Positions 6,734 through 15,045 of a stretch of 40,659 bases of DNA are shown in pieces. The DNA is taken from assembly GCA_029936175.1 (NCBI GenBank), contig JAPYUI010000011.1:7783-48441 (forward strand), in the 5' to 3' direction. A program made the translations under genes and the position numbers. The notes below the pieces were generated by a model. It was given only the letters and a program-made list of their open reading frames with translations. It was not told the origin of the DNA and did no database searches. How positions within the stretch are numbered: the stretch's first letter is position 1; each line of letters starts with the position of its first letter. This DNA comes from Kiritimatiellia bacterium. Lineage in GTDB: Bacteria > Verrucomicrobiota > Kiritimatiellia > SS1-B-03-39 > UBA6053.

Positions 6734-8557
6734 TCAGTGGTCTGTCGTGGGTTCACCCGAGCCCGCAGGGATGCGGATATGCTCGACCAGGTCCTGGATT
6801 TCCTGCGGTGGAGGCTGGGTCACGCGGGAGACGATCAAGGCCACGGCAAAGTTCACCATGGCGCCGATCGCGCCAAAGGCATTGGGGGAGATGCCGAGGA
6901 ACCAGTTCTCCTTCATGTCCCCGAGGAAGGCGGTCCCGGGGATAAACAGGATGCCCTTGTGCTGAAACACGTAGAGCATGGTCACGGACAAGCCCGCGAT
7001 CATGCCCGCGATGGCGCCTTGCCGGTTCATCCGCTTGGAGAAAATGCCCAGCATCAATGCGGGGAAAATAGACGAGGCGGCCAAGCCGAAGGCGATGGCC
7101 ACGGTGCCCGCGGCAAAGCCCGGGGGGTGGAGGCCGAGATAACCCGCCACCCCGATGGCTCCCGCCATGGCGATCCGGCTCATCAGGAGCTCCTGTTTAT
7201 CCGTCATGTTCGGGGCAAAGATCCCGCGACCGAGATCGTGTGAGATCGAGGATGCGATGGCCAGGAGCAGGCCCGCGGCGGTGGAGAGGGCGGCGGCCAA
7301 TCCGCCCGCGACCACGAGGGCGACAACCCAGTCCGGCAGGCCGGCGATCTCGGGGTTTGCCAGGACCATGATATCCCGGTCGGGACCGCTTTTCTTCTTA
7401 TCGGGGCCCTTGCCGAAGGGGATATGGCCGAGCTCGTTCCCTTTCCAGCCAAAACCCGCCGCCTTGGCGGCGAAGGCTTTATCCTGGTCGTCGTTGTAAT
7501 ACTGGATGCGTCCGTCTGCGTTCTTGTCCTCATAGTGCAGCAGGCCGGTCGTCTCCCATTTCTTGAACCACTCGGGCCGTTCCTCGTACGGGAGATTTCC
7601 CTCGGCCGATCCAACCGCTCCGGGCTGGATGGTCCGCATGAGGTTCAGGCGCGCCATGGCGCCGACGGCCGGGGCGGTGGTGTAAAGGATCGCAATGAAA
7701 AGAAGGGCCCAGCCCGCGGACATGCGGGCGTCGCGCACCTTGGGCACGGTGAAGAAACGGATGATCACGTGCGGCAGCCCGGCGGTCCCGATCATCAGGG
7801 TCAGCGTATACATGAACATGTTGAGCTTACTGCCCATGGTCTTGGTCGTGTATTCAAGAAAGCCGAGTTCAACCACCACCTGGTTCAGCTTGGTCAGGAG
7901 ATGGCCACCGTCCTTCAGGTCGCTGCCGAGTCCGAGCTGGGGAATGGGGTTTCCGGTGAGCTGCATGGAGATGAAGATGGCCGGGACCGTATAGGCGAAG
8001 ATCAGCACCACGTATTGCGCGATCTGGGTGTAGGTGATGCCCTTCATCCCGCCCAGTACCGCGTAGATAAAGACGATCGCCATGCCCGCGAAGAGGCCGT
8101 ACTCGTAGGGGATCTCGAGGAAACGCGAGAAGGCCACGCCGACGCCTTTCATCTGGCCGATGACGTAGGTGACCGAGGCCATGATCAGGCAGACGACGGC
8201 CACGATACGGGCGCCCTTGGAATAGTAGCGTTCGCCGATGAACTCGGGCACGGTGAACTTGCCGAATTTGCGCAGATACGGCGCGAGAAGCAATGCGAGC
8301 AACACGTATCCGCCGGTCCAACCCATGAGGAAGACCGACCCGCCGTAGCCGTTGAAGGCGATGAGGCCCGCCATGGAAATAAAGGACGCCGCCGACATCC
8401 AGTCCGCGGCGGTGGCCATTCCGTTGGCCACCGGGTGGATGCCGCCTCCCGCTACATAGAATTCCTTGGTACTGGAGGCCCGGGACCAGATGGCGATCCC
8501 GATGTAAACGGCAAAAGTGAAGCCGACGAAGATGAAGGTTAAGGTCTGCTGGTCCAT
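6734..8557 (-). CDS. Sodium:solute symporter, large subunit (VC_2705/acetate-permease-like, SSS family)
   Basis: A 607-residue SSS-family transporter with about 13 membrane helices. Typical segments are STKEFYVAGGGIHP and NGMATAADWMSAASFISMAG near the N-terminus, and GGLAAALSTAAGLLLAIASSISHD around residues 415-440. The family pairs with a DUF4212 small subunit, which is encoded immediately upstream here with a 3-bp gap. Related members move acetate or other short monocarboxylates with sodium; the substrate here cannot be told from the sequence. A soluble insertion between helices (about residues 310-405) is family-typical and holds DKNADGRIQYYN, an EF-hand-like loop. AGGAAG lies eight bases before the ATG, which supports the start. 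Its end overlaps or touches the FGE gene. Confidence 0.9.
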   Translation of the reverse strand: MDQQTLTFIFVGFTFAVYIGIAIWSRASSTKEFYVAGGGIHPVANGMATAADWMSAASFISMAGLIAFNGYGGSVFLMGWTGGYVLLALLLAPYLRKFGKFTVPEFIGERYYSKGARIVAVVCLIMASVTYVIGQMKGVGVAFSRFLEIPYEYGLFAGMAIVFIYAVLGGMKGITYTQIAQYVVLIFAYTVPAIFISMQLTGNPIPQLGLGSDLKDGGHLLTKLNQVVVELGFLEYTTKTMGSKLNMFMYTLTLMIGTAGLPHVIIRFFTVPKVRDARMSAGWALLFIAILYTTAPAVGAMARLNLMRTIQPGAVGSAEGNLPYEERPEWFKKWETTGLLHYEDKNADGRIQYYNDDQDKAFAAKAAGFGWKGNELGHIPFGKGPDKKKSGPDRDIMVLANPEIAGLPDWVVALVVAGGLAAALSTAAGLLLAIASSISHDLGRGIFAPNMTDKQELLMSRIAMAGAIGVAGYLGLHPPGFAAGTVAIAFGLAASSIFPALMLGIFSKRMNRQGAIAGMIAGLSVTMLYVFQHKGILFIPGTAFLGDMKENWFLGISPNAFGAIGAMVNFAVALIVSRVTQPPPQEIQDLVEHIRIPAGSGEPTTDH

Positions 8558-8560
8558 GGA

Positions 8561-8818
8561 TTAGTCTTCCTGCACCTTGTATTTGCGGTCGAGCTTGTTC
8601 ATCTGGACCGCGTAGACGAAAATAAGGACGAGAAAAACAACGATCGAACCCTGCTGGGCAAACCAGAAGCCCAGTGGGTAGCCGAGGAAGCTCAGCTTGT
8701 TGAGTGGTTCGACGAGGAGGATACCGAAACCAAAGGAACAGATGAACCAGATGGTCAAGCAGATGACGAGGAGTCTGAGGTTCTCCTTCCAATAGGCTTT
8801 GTGGTCGGGGTCTGACAT
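8561..8818 (-). CDS. DUF4212 small subunit of the sodium:solute symporter
   Basis: An 85-residue protein with two membrane helices (LRLLVICLTIWFICSFGFGIL and GFWFAQQGSIVVFLVLIFVYAV), an N-terminal HKAYWKENLRL and a charged C-terminus KLDRKYKVQED. This is the standard layout of the DUF4212 'solute:sodium symporter small subunit' family, whose genes are nearly always directly upstream of a VC_2705-type symporter, as here. It is the first gene of a probable four-gene minus-strand operon: DUF4212, symporter, FGE, TMEM43. A TTGACT at about 8875-8880 on the minus strand could be a -35 element, but no good -10 follows. Confidence 0.92.
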   Translation of the reverse strand: MSDPDHKAYWKENLRLLVICLTIWFICSFGFGILLVEPLNKLSFLGYPLGFWFAQQGSIVVFLVLIFVYAVQMNKLDRKYKVQED

Positions 8819-8891
8819 AGGGATTCTCGAGTTTTGTTTTTAAGAGGGTGCATCCAACCGGAAAAGCCCTTTCGAGTCAACCATTGATCCC

Positions 8892-11429
8892 ATGCAGTGC
8901 CTGTGGTTTACTCCGCAAAGCATGGCGACTTTCGGTGAGGATATCTCCTTTATGTACCCTTGGCGCCCGTATCAGGCGCGCATCCTGGCTGAGCTGGATC
9001 GCCACATGGAGGACCGCCATTTTCACGTGGTCGCGGCCCCGGGATCAGGGAAGACCGTGCTCGGGCTGGAAACCCTGCGCCGGATCGATCGCCCCGCGCT
9101 CGTGTTCGCGCCCAGCCTGGGTATACGCGACCAGTGGATCCGCCGCTTTACGGACTTGTTCCTCCAGCAGGACAAGCCTCCCGATTGGATTTCCACCGAC
9201 CTGAAAGAGCCGGGGAAAATGACCGTGATTACCTACCAGAGCCTGCACGCGGCGATGGGACGCGAGGGGCCGGAAGCGATTGTACAGGCCCTGCGGCAGT
9301 CCGGGGTACAAACCCTCGTTTTTGACGAGGCGCACCACCTGCGCAAAGCCTGGTGGGATTGCCTGATGCAGGTGAAGGAGGGGCTGGAGGACCTGTTCAT
9401 CGTCGCCCTCACCGCAACCCCGCCCTATGACGCCTCGCAGGTCGAGTGGAACCGCTACATGGCCCTCTGCGGAGAGATCGACGAGGAAATCCCCGTACCC
9501 GAACTCGTCCGGGAGCGCAATCTCTGTCCGCACCAGGATTATATCTACTTCAGTATTCCCGGCGAGGAGGAGCGGCGGCAGTTGCAGCTTTACGGGGAGG
9601 GGGTTCGCGCGGCCATGGGTGACCTTGGCCTGGACCAGGAACTGGTTGACCTGGTCCGGACGCATCCCCTGGTGGCGCATCCGGAAGCGCACATGGGCGA
9701 GCTGCTTGCCGACAGCGATTATGCGCTGAGCCTGGCCATCTACCTGAACCACGCCCATGGGGTGGTGCCGGAGTCGTACCGGGGGATCCTCGGCCTGGAG
9801 GACGTGGAGTTGCCCCCTTTCACCTCCGCGTGGGCGGAAGTGTTGTTGAACCAGCTGTTGTTCCGGGATGCCTACGTGGAGGAACATCACCCGGTGGTGG
9901 TCAAGCGTATCCGCGAAGGAATGGGCAGCATCGGGGCCGTACACAAGCGCCGGATCCTGCTCAAGGCCACGCCGGTGCACGCGCGACTGCTCCGCTCGAG
10001 TATCAGCAAGCTGTACAGCATCGCGGAAATTATTGAACTCGAATACACGACCTTGCGCGCATCACTGCGCTGTGTGGTGATCACTGACTATATCCGTGAA
10101 GACGAATTTCCTTCGCTGGAGGCCCCGGACCGGGAGCTCACCCGCATGGGGGTGGTGCCGATTTTTGAGCACATGCGGCGCTTGAGGTTTAAGGGGCTGG
10201 ACCTTGGCATCCTCTCGGGAAAGGTCGTGGTTCTGCCGAAGAAGCTGTTGCCGGTGCTGCAACAGCTCCTGCGGGAACGCGGTCTGGACCCGGACAGGCT
10301 GCAGGCGAATCCCCTGGTGCACGACCCGGCATACCTGCGCATCCGCCTGCAGGGATCCGACGCATCCCGCCTCATCGGGGTCATGACCGATTGCTTCCAG
10401 GACGGTCACCTCCAGGTGCTCATAGGAACGACCGCCTTGCTGGGTGAGGGGTGGGACGCCCCGGCGATCAATTGCCTGGTGATGGCCACGGTTGTCGGCA
10501 GTTACATGACCTCCAATCAATTGCGTGGCCGGGCTATTCGGGTGAATCCCCGGGATCCGGAAAAGACCGCGAATATCTGGCACCTCGCCTGCGTGGCGCC
10601 GGGCCTGGACGAGGGCGAAACCGGGGCGCCGATCCAGGCCGCGATGACGGATTTGCCCCTGATGGAACGGCGTTTCAAGATGTTTGTTGGGCTGTCCCGC
10701 TCCGCAGATCGTATCCAGGACGGCCTTGAACGTACCGGGATCGATGCCGGACCGAAGGACGTGCATAGGCTGGAAGCCCTGAACCAGTCCAGCTGCATCG
10801 ACGCCTGTGAACGCGAGGAAATGTATCGCCGGTGGATGAAGGTGCTGGACATCGAGGGATCGGTTTCGACGACCCGCGAAGGCCGGGTAGCCCGCGAGGT
10901 ATTCGTGCCCGTGACCCGCCTGACCAGCCATCCGGTCGCCCGGAACCTGCTCCGGGGTACAGGCTGGTTCAGCACCTGGATGCGGGGATGGGTGGAAAAG
11001 CACCAGGCGGCATGCATCGCCCGTGCCCTGCTTGAATGCCTGGAGGCACAGGGATACATCAAGCCGGAAACGGCACGCCCGTCGGTCAGGGTGAGCCTCG
11101 GTAAGGACCGGGTTTACATTCGTGTGCAGGGACTGAATACCCGCGAGGAGAGCCTCTTCACCTCGGCCCTTTCCGGCTTGTTTAATCCGCTCAGCAAGCC
11201 GCGTTACCTGCTCGTGAGCAAAAACGCTGTTTACCCGGTCCCGGAACGACTGGGGCTCAACAAGGCGGGCGCAACATCGCTCCATCTCTACTGGCGGCGC
11301 CGGGTTGAGCGGGCAGACCTGGTCTACACGCACACCGCGGAGGGCCGGGTACACCTCTTGCGGGCCCGGCAGAAATACCTGGCAGGAAAATATCGTGATG
11401 ATGTGACAACGCGAAAGGTCTGGGCCTAG
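8892..11429 (+). CDS. SF2 DEAD/DEAH-box helicase with large uncharacterised C-terminal region
   Basis: An 845-residue superfamily 2 ATPase. Domain 1 has WRPYQARIL (Q-motif-like), Walker A APGSGKT (residues 49-55), DEAH (145-148) and TATPP (174-178). An insertion of some 200 residues follows, then domain 2 with LLGEGWDAP (motif V, about 516) and QLRGRAIR (motif VI, 543-550). The last 270 residues, including TGWFSTWMRGWVEKHQ and KPRYLLVSKNAVYPVPE, match no domain I can name. There is no nuclease or methyltransferase motif and no restriction partner beside it. The XPB/type-III-restriction-like core suggests DNA translocation or unwinding. The start is uncertain: ATG codons at 8892, 8922 and 8952 are possible, and only the last has a purine-rich GGTGAGG upstream, 11 bases away. 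Its stop overlaps the next gene's GTG (TAGTG). Confidence 0.85.
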   Translation: MQCLWFTPQSMATFGEDISFMYPWRPYQARILAELDRHMEDRHFHVVAAPGSGKTVLGLETLRRIDRPALVFAPSLGIRDQWIRRFTDLFLQQDKPPDWISTDLKEPGKMTVITYQSLHAAMGREGPEAIVQALRQSGVQTLVFDEAHHLRKAWWDCLMQVKEGLEDLFIVALTATPPYDASQVEWNRYMALCGEIDEEIPVPELVRERNLCPHQDYIYFSIPGEEERRQLQLYGEGVRAAMGDLGLDQELVDLVRTHPLVAHPEAHMGELLADSDYALSLAIYLNHAHGVVPESYRGILGLEDVELPPFTSAWAEVLLNQLLFRDAYVEEHHPVVVKRIREGMGSIGAVHKRRILLKATPVHARLLRSSISKLYSIAEIIELEYTTLRASLRCVVITDYIREDEFPSLEAPDRELTRMGVVPIFEHMRRLRFKGLDLGILSGKVVVLPKKLLPVLQQLLRERGLDPDRLQANPLVHDPAYLRIRLQGSDASRLIGVMTDCFQDGHLQVLIGTTALLGEGWDAPAINCLVMATVVGSYMTSNQLRGRAIRVNPRDPEKTANIWHLACVAPGLDEGETGAPIQAAMTDLPLMERRFKMFVGLSRSADRIQDGLERTGIDAGPKDVHRLEALNQSSCIDACEREEMYRRWMKVLDIEGSVSTTREGRVAREVFVPVTRLTSHPVARNLLRGTGWFSTWMRGWVEKHQAACIARALLECLEAQGYIKPETARPSVRVSLGKDRVYIRVQGLNTREESLFTSALSGLFNPLSKPRYLLVSKNAVYPVPERLGLNKAGATSLHLYWRRRVERADLVYTHTAEGRVHLLRARQKYLAGKYRDDVTTRKVWA

Positions 11430-12703
11430 TGTTCTCTTTTGCCAGGGGTTTGTTTGCGAACGGGGTTTCGTTGAATACCTGGCGGGTGGCGGTCGGGCTT
11501 GCCCCGCTTTCCCTGCTCGCGGTGGAGGGCCCCACCTTTGATTATCTCCAGGTCATCGAAAGCGCGCTCGAGCCGGGCAGGGTGTACCAGTTCGATCTTC
11601 CGGAGGAGGTATTCGACGGCGCCCGGGCTTTCCCCCAGGACTTCCGGGTGATGGATGCCTCCGGTTTTGCCTGGCCTTTCGTTGTCCATACGCCGCGGGA
11701 GGAATCCAGCCTGGCCACCTTGACCACGCGTAAGCTCCGCGAGGAGTCCTTTGGTGGAGAGCAGCCCTTTGTCGAGATCGAGCTGCAGGTATTTGCCAAC
11801 CAGCTGGCGGGCGGGAAGCTGGAACACAACGTGTTGACTATCCGGACTTCCGGGCAGGCCTACAAGCGCCGGGTTGAAATCTTTGCCAAGGATTCCGAGG
11901 CGAAGTTGCAGCCACTGGGGAGCGGCCACCTGGTCCATTTTGGCCAGGCGGCGAACGCGGTGCTGCGCCGGGTGCGCTATGCGGATGCTGCCGCCGATAT
12001 CCTGGTGGTTCGGATTCGACCGGATCCGGGAACCGCGGTGAATTTCAGCATCACGCAGCTCCACGTGGGGCATCAACGCTTTCGGGCGGGGGAAATCCGT
12101 GGGGTGCCGCTACAGCTTGAGCAGGCCCCGGAAGCGGGCGAAGGGGCAGGCTGGGCGTCTGCCATCTACGATTCCGGGTTTACCTCGCGGCCCATCGATA
12201 CCTTGCGATTCGATTTCTCCGAGGTCGCGCTCATCCGTGCGGCCCGGATCTACGGCCGCAACAACCCATCGAATACCTGGCAACTGGTAAGTGAGCCGGT
12301 CCTGCAATCTTCAGCCCGCTTTCCACTGGTGGATGTACCGTTGAGGCGCTGTACCTTTCGCTGGTTGAAGGTAGACATCTTTCATGGATCGGCCCCGCCC
12401 GTGGTCCCGTTGAACATCCGGGCCTTCGCAACCCCGCGCCGGGTGATCTTTGAGGCGATGACGAATGACCGGGGTGTCTTGTGTTACGGAACCGCCGATC
12501 CCCTGTTACCCGTCCCCCCTGCAACGCGACGAATGAACCGGTCCGATCTGCGGACGGTCCCCGTGGTGGAGCTGGGCGAACGCAGGGCCTTCACCTCCCT
12601 GCAGGAGACCAACAAGGCCCTGAAAAAGATGTTCTACTTCTCCCTCGCCGCCGTCGCCGGCCTGGTTGCCCTGGTGATCTTTATGCGGCGGGCCTTCAAT
12701 TGA
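11429..12703 (+). CDS. Membrane-anchored beta-rich protein, DUF3999-like
   Basis: A 424-residue protein starting with GTG that shares one base with the helicase stop (TAGTG), so it is probably translated by re-initiation. It has a hydrophobic N-terminal stretch ending near LSLLAVEGP (signal peptide), a long beta-rich exported part and a C-terminal helix FSLAAVAGLVALVIFMRRAFN that would anchor it in the inner membrane. The pattern of an N-terminal VYQFDLPEEVFDGARAFPQDFRVMDASG and repeated NVLTIRTSGQAYKRRVEIFAKD / RAARIYGRNNPSNTW modules resembles DUF3999 and discoidin-like exported proteins. The assignment is tentative and the function unknown. It is odd that an envelope protein should be coupled to a helicase. 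Confidence 0.7.
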   Translation: MFSFARGLFANGVSLNTWRVAVGLAPLSLLAVEGPTFDYLQVIESALEPGRVYQFDLPEEVFDGARAFPQDFRVMDASGFAWPFVVHTPREESSLATLTTRKLREESFGGEQPFVEIELQVFANQLAGGKLEHNVLTIRTSGQAYKRRVEIFAKDSEAKLQPLGSGHLVHFGQAANAVLRRVRYADAAADILVVRIRPDPGTAVNFSITQLHVGHQRFRAGEIRGVPLQLEQAPEAGEGAGWASAIYDSGFTSRPIDTLRFDFSEVALIRAARIYGRNNPSNTWQLVSEPVLQSSARFPLVDVPLRRCTFRWLKVDIFHGSAPPVVPLNIRAFATPRRVIFEAMTNDRGVLCYGTADPLLPVPPATRRMNRSDLRTVPVVELGERRAFTSLQETNKALKKMFYFSLAAVAGLVALVIFMRRAFN

Positions 12704-12725
12704 GTTTCCCGTCGGACCGGGAAAC
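12704..12725 (+). terminator. Perfect inverted repeat directly after the stop codon
   Basis: GTTTCCCG-TCGGAC-CGGGAAAC is an exact 8-bp stem with a six-base loop. It begins at the first base after the TGA of the DUF3999-like gene. No T-run follows, so it may be a Rho-dependent terminator hairpin or an RNA 3'-end protecting structure rather than a classic intrinsic terminator. Confidence 0.5.
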
Positions 12726-12808
12726 ACCCAATCTCGCCCGGATCCTCGCGAATATGCGGAATTCCTGCCGACCTTTCGCCCATTCCGGGATCTCGCACTG
12801 TCCCAATC

Positions 12809-12836
12809 TTGCGCTTTGCGAAATATATTCTATATC
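12809..12836 (+). promoter_or_regulatory. Candidate sigma70-type promoter of the xseB-htrA-tlyA-nadK operon
   Basis: TTGCGC (12809-12814) and TATATC (12831-12836) are separated by 16 bp in a locally AT-rich stretch, 35 bp before the xseB ATG. An alternative -10, TATATT (12824-12829), lies in the same stretch. The upstream neighbour ends with a hairpin, which fits a new transcription unit starting here. Confidence 0.4.
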
Positions 12837-12870
12837 ATGTGTCACGCAGGGCCCATCCCGGTAGATAGCT

Positions 12871-13140
12871 ATGGCAGATAAAAAGAAGCAAAAAGAGAAT
12901 GACGTCCAGGCCCCCGGATTCGAGAAGGCCCTGGCGCGCCTGGAGACCATCGTGGAGGAGATGGAGAGCGGAGCACTCAGCCTCGATGACATGATAAAGC
13001 ATTTTGAAGAAGGTTCCGGCCTGGTGAAGTCCTGTGCGGGAAAACTGGATGATGTTGAGCGGAAAATCGAAAAGCTGGTAAAAAAAGATGGTGGGATAAC
13101 GACGGCTCCCTTCGAGGATGAGGTGGATGACGCGTCCTGA
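12871..13140 (+). CDS. xseB: Exodeoxyribonuclease VII small subunit
   Basis: An 89-residue protein with the XseB signature: FEKALARLETIVEEMESGALSLDDMIKHFEEG, followed by a second helix containing KLDDVERKIEKLV. XseB binds the large catalytic subunit XseA to form exonuclease VII, which degrades single-stranded DNA. xseA is not in the window, so the subunits are encoded apart here. The stop overlaps the protease start by one base (TGATG). In many bacteria xseB sits near tlyA and nadK (dxs/ispA region), and the same grouping is seen here with an htrA gene between them. Confidence 0.93.
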   Translation: MADKKKQKENDVQAPGFEKALARLETIVEEMESGALSLDDMIKHFEEGSGLVKSCAGKLDDVERKIEKLVKKDGGITTAPFEDEVDDAS

Positions 13141-14246
13141 TGGCCGGGAAATATTTTATGAAACGGATGATTGCTGTAGTGGGGTTGGTCGCGGTTGTTG
13201 CGGCAGTGCCCCTTGTCTTGTCACTCATCCATCAGCAGGAGAAAGCGCCGGAGGTGACCAGTGATCCCCCGCCGCAACGTAATCTAGTCGGCGCCAATAT
13301 CGCGATGAAGGTCAGCCAGTCGATGGCGGATGCGGTGGAGGGCGTCCTGCCTTCCGTGGTCGTGATCCAGACCGGGGCGACCCGGGTGTACCGCGACTGG
13401 TGGACCAACCGGCGTTTCTACCGCGAGGAACCGGTCGGCCAGGGCTCCGGGGTGGTGATCAGTAAGGACGGTTATATTATCACCAACCGGCACGTGATCG
13501 AGCGGGCGAGCAAGGCGGAAGTCGTGTTCAATGACGGAACCATTTATCCGGCCGAGTACATCGGCAGCAACAGCCAGACGGATATTGCCGTACTCAAGAT
13601 CGACCCCGATCCCGGCAAACCGCTCATCGCGGTCGAGAAAGGTGACTCTGAAGCCATTCGCGTGGGCGAGTTGGTCATGGCCATCGGGTCCCCGTACAGC
13701 TTGAGAAGCACCGTGACCCATGGGGTCGTCAGCCAGAAAGGCCGCGCCTCTGAACTCCTGCCGCTCGTCGATTTCATCCAGACCTCCGCCCCGATAAATC
13801 CGGGTAACAGTGGCGGTGCGCTCGTGGATGTGGAAGGCCGCTTGATCGGGATCAACACCTATATCCAGACTGCAGATGGCGTGGGTGGGAGCATAGGCAT
13901 CGGGTTTGCGGTCCCGTCCCGTATCGCCTTTCGCATGGCCGAGTTGATCATCAAGGGCGAGGACAGTGACCTCCCCTACATCGGGGTCGTCACCGAGGAA
14001 ACGCGCTACGGGGTGATGATCAGCGAGGTGATCGAGAACAGCCCCGCCATGAAAGCGGGACTCGAAGCCGGAGATATCCTGGCGGAGGTCAACGGAAAAC
14101 CGATCACCGGGAGTAATGCGTTGAAGACACTGGTGCTTTTGAGTAAACCTGGGGATGAGCTGGAGGCCCGGGTAATTCGGCGGAGGCAGGAGGCCGTGGT
14201 AAAGATCCTGACGGAGCGGATTCCTGACCTGGGTGCGCTGAAATAA
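13140..14246 (+). CDS. HtrA/DegP-family periplasmic serine protease with one PDZ domain
   Basis: A 368-residue protein with an N-terminal membrane anchor or signal (MIAVVGLVAVVAAVPLVLSLI). The trypsin-like domain has a full catalytic triad: His118 in ITNRHVIE, Asp148 in SQTDIAVLKI and Ser224 in NPGNSGGALVD. One PDZ domain follows (about residues 275-360), with GVMISEVIENSPAMKAGLEAGDILAEVNGKPI. This is the short DegS-like layout, in which the protease domain faces the periplasm and the PDZ controls activity; full DegP has two PDZ domains. The start overlaps the xseB stop by one base; an in-frame ATG six codons downstream (MKRMIAVVG) is also possible. Likely role: quality control of misfolded envelope proteins or a stress signalling cleavage. 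Confidence 0.93.
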   Translation: MAGKYFMKRMIAVVGLVAVVAAVPLVLSLIHQQEKAPEVTSDPPPQRNLVGANIAMKVSQSMADAVEGVLPSVVVIQTGATRVYRDWWTNRRFYREEPVGQGSGVVISKDGYIITNRHVIERASKAEVVFNDGTIYPAEYIGSNSQTDIAVLKIDPDPGKPLIAVEKGDSEAIRVGELVMAIGSPYSLRSTVTHGVVSQKGRASELLPLVDFIQTSAPINPGNSGGALVDVEGRLIGINTYIQTADGVGGSIGIGFAVPSRIAFRMAELIIKGEDSDLPYIGVVTEETRYGVMISEVIENSPAMKAGLEAGDILAEVNGKPITGSNALKTLVLLSKPGDELEARVIRRRQEAVVKILTERIPDLGALK

Positions 14247-14307
14247 GGGCCCGTCCTTTCGGATCTCCAGCGGGATGCCTGCGAATTGAATCTCATAAAA
14301 CTCACGC

Positions 14308-15045
14308 ATGTCAAAACCCCGCCTAGATCTCCTGCTGGTTGAGCGTGGACTCGTCGAGAGCCGCGAGCTTGCCCAAGGCCTGATTCGCGCGGGAAAAGTC
14401 CGGGTCAACGGGCAGGTCGCCGCCAAGCCCGGGCAGGGCGTAGCCGCCGATGTGGAGCTCACGGTTGCAGAACCCGATCGATTCGTCAGTCGAGGTGGAT
14501 ATAAATTGCTCGGCGCCCTGGAGACCTTTCCAGTGGAGTTGAGCGATTGTGTATGCCTCGATGTAGGCTCTTCCACCGGGGGCTTCACCGATTGCATGCT
14601 CCAGTTTGGCGCGCGCAAGGTGTTTGCCGTCGATGTTGGCAAGGGGCAGCTCCACTGGCGCCTGCGCAATGACGAGCGGGTGGTGGTGATGGAGCAGGTA
14701 AACGCACGGTATCTCACGCCGGAAGACCTGGATGAAGCCCCCAGCTTTGCCACCGCCGATGCTTCATTCATCTCCCTGACCAAGTTGCTTCCGGCGATGA
14801 CGAGCGTGCTCGTGCCGGGCGGGGAAATGCTCACCTTGATCAAGCCGCAGTTTGAGGCTGGACAGAAAAAGGTCGGGAAGGGCGGGGTGGTGCGCGATCC
14901 GGATGTACACCGGGATGTCATTGCCTCCGTCCGTGCTTTCGGTGAGAATACACTGGGACTGGTATGGCGTGACATGGTACGCTCACCCCTCAAGGGACCC
15001 AAGGGGAATATCGAATTCCTTGCTTGGTGGAAGAAACCCGCATGA
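14308..15045 (+). CDS. tlyA: TlyA-family S4-domain rRNA 2'-O-methyltransferase
   Basis: A 245-residue protein with an N-terminal S4 RNA-binding domain (RLDLLLVERGLVESRELAQGLIRAGKVRVNG) and a FtsJ-like SAM-dependent methyltransferase domain containing SRGGYKLLGAL, CLDVGSSTGGFTDCMLQFGA, TADASFISLTKLLP and LIKPQFEAG. TlyA proteins methylate 16S and/or 23S rRNA riboses; older records call them haemolysins. Which rRNA sites this one modifies cannot be told. The stop codon overlaps the nadK ATG (ATGA). The tlyA-nadK neighbourhood is widely conserved, which supports both assignments. Confidence 0.92.
   Translation: MSKPRLDLLLVERGLVESRELAQGLIRAGKVRVNGQVAAKPGQGVAADVELTVAEPDRFVSRGGYKLLGALETFPVELSDCVCLDVGSSTGGFTDCMLQFGARKVFAVDVGKGQLHWRLRNDERVVVMEQVNARYLTPEDLDEAPSFATADASFISLTKLLPAMTSVLVPGGEMLTLIKPQFEAGQKKVGKGGVVRDPDVHRDVIASVRAFGENTLGLVWRDMVRSPLKGPKGNIEFLAWWKKPA

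Noticed and set aside
7424-8542. 372-codon plus-strand ORF opposite the symporter
   Set aside because: Its translation is rich in His, Gly and Asp/Glu, the expected complement of hydrophobic transporter codons; not a gene.
10062-11354. 430-codon minus-strand ORF opposite the helicase
   Set aside because: Shadow of the helicase C-terminal region; no promoter, Shine-Dalgarno or family resemblance.
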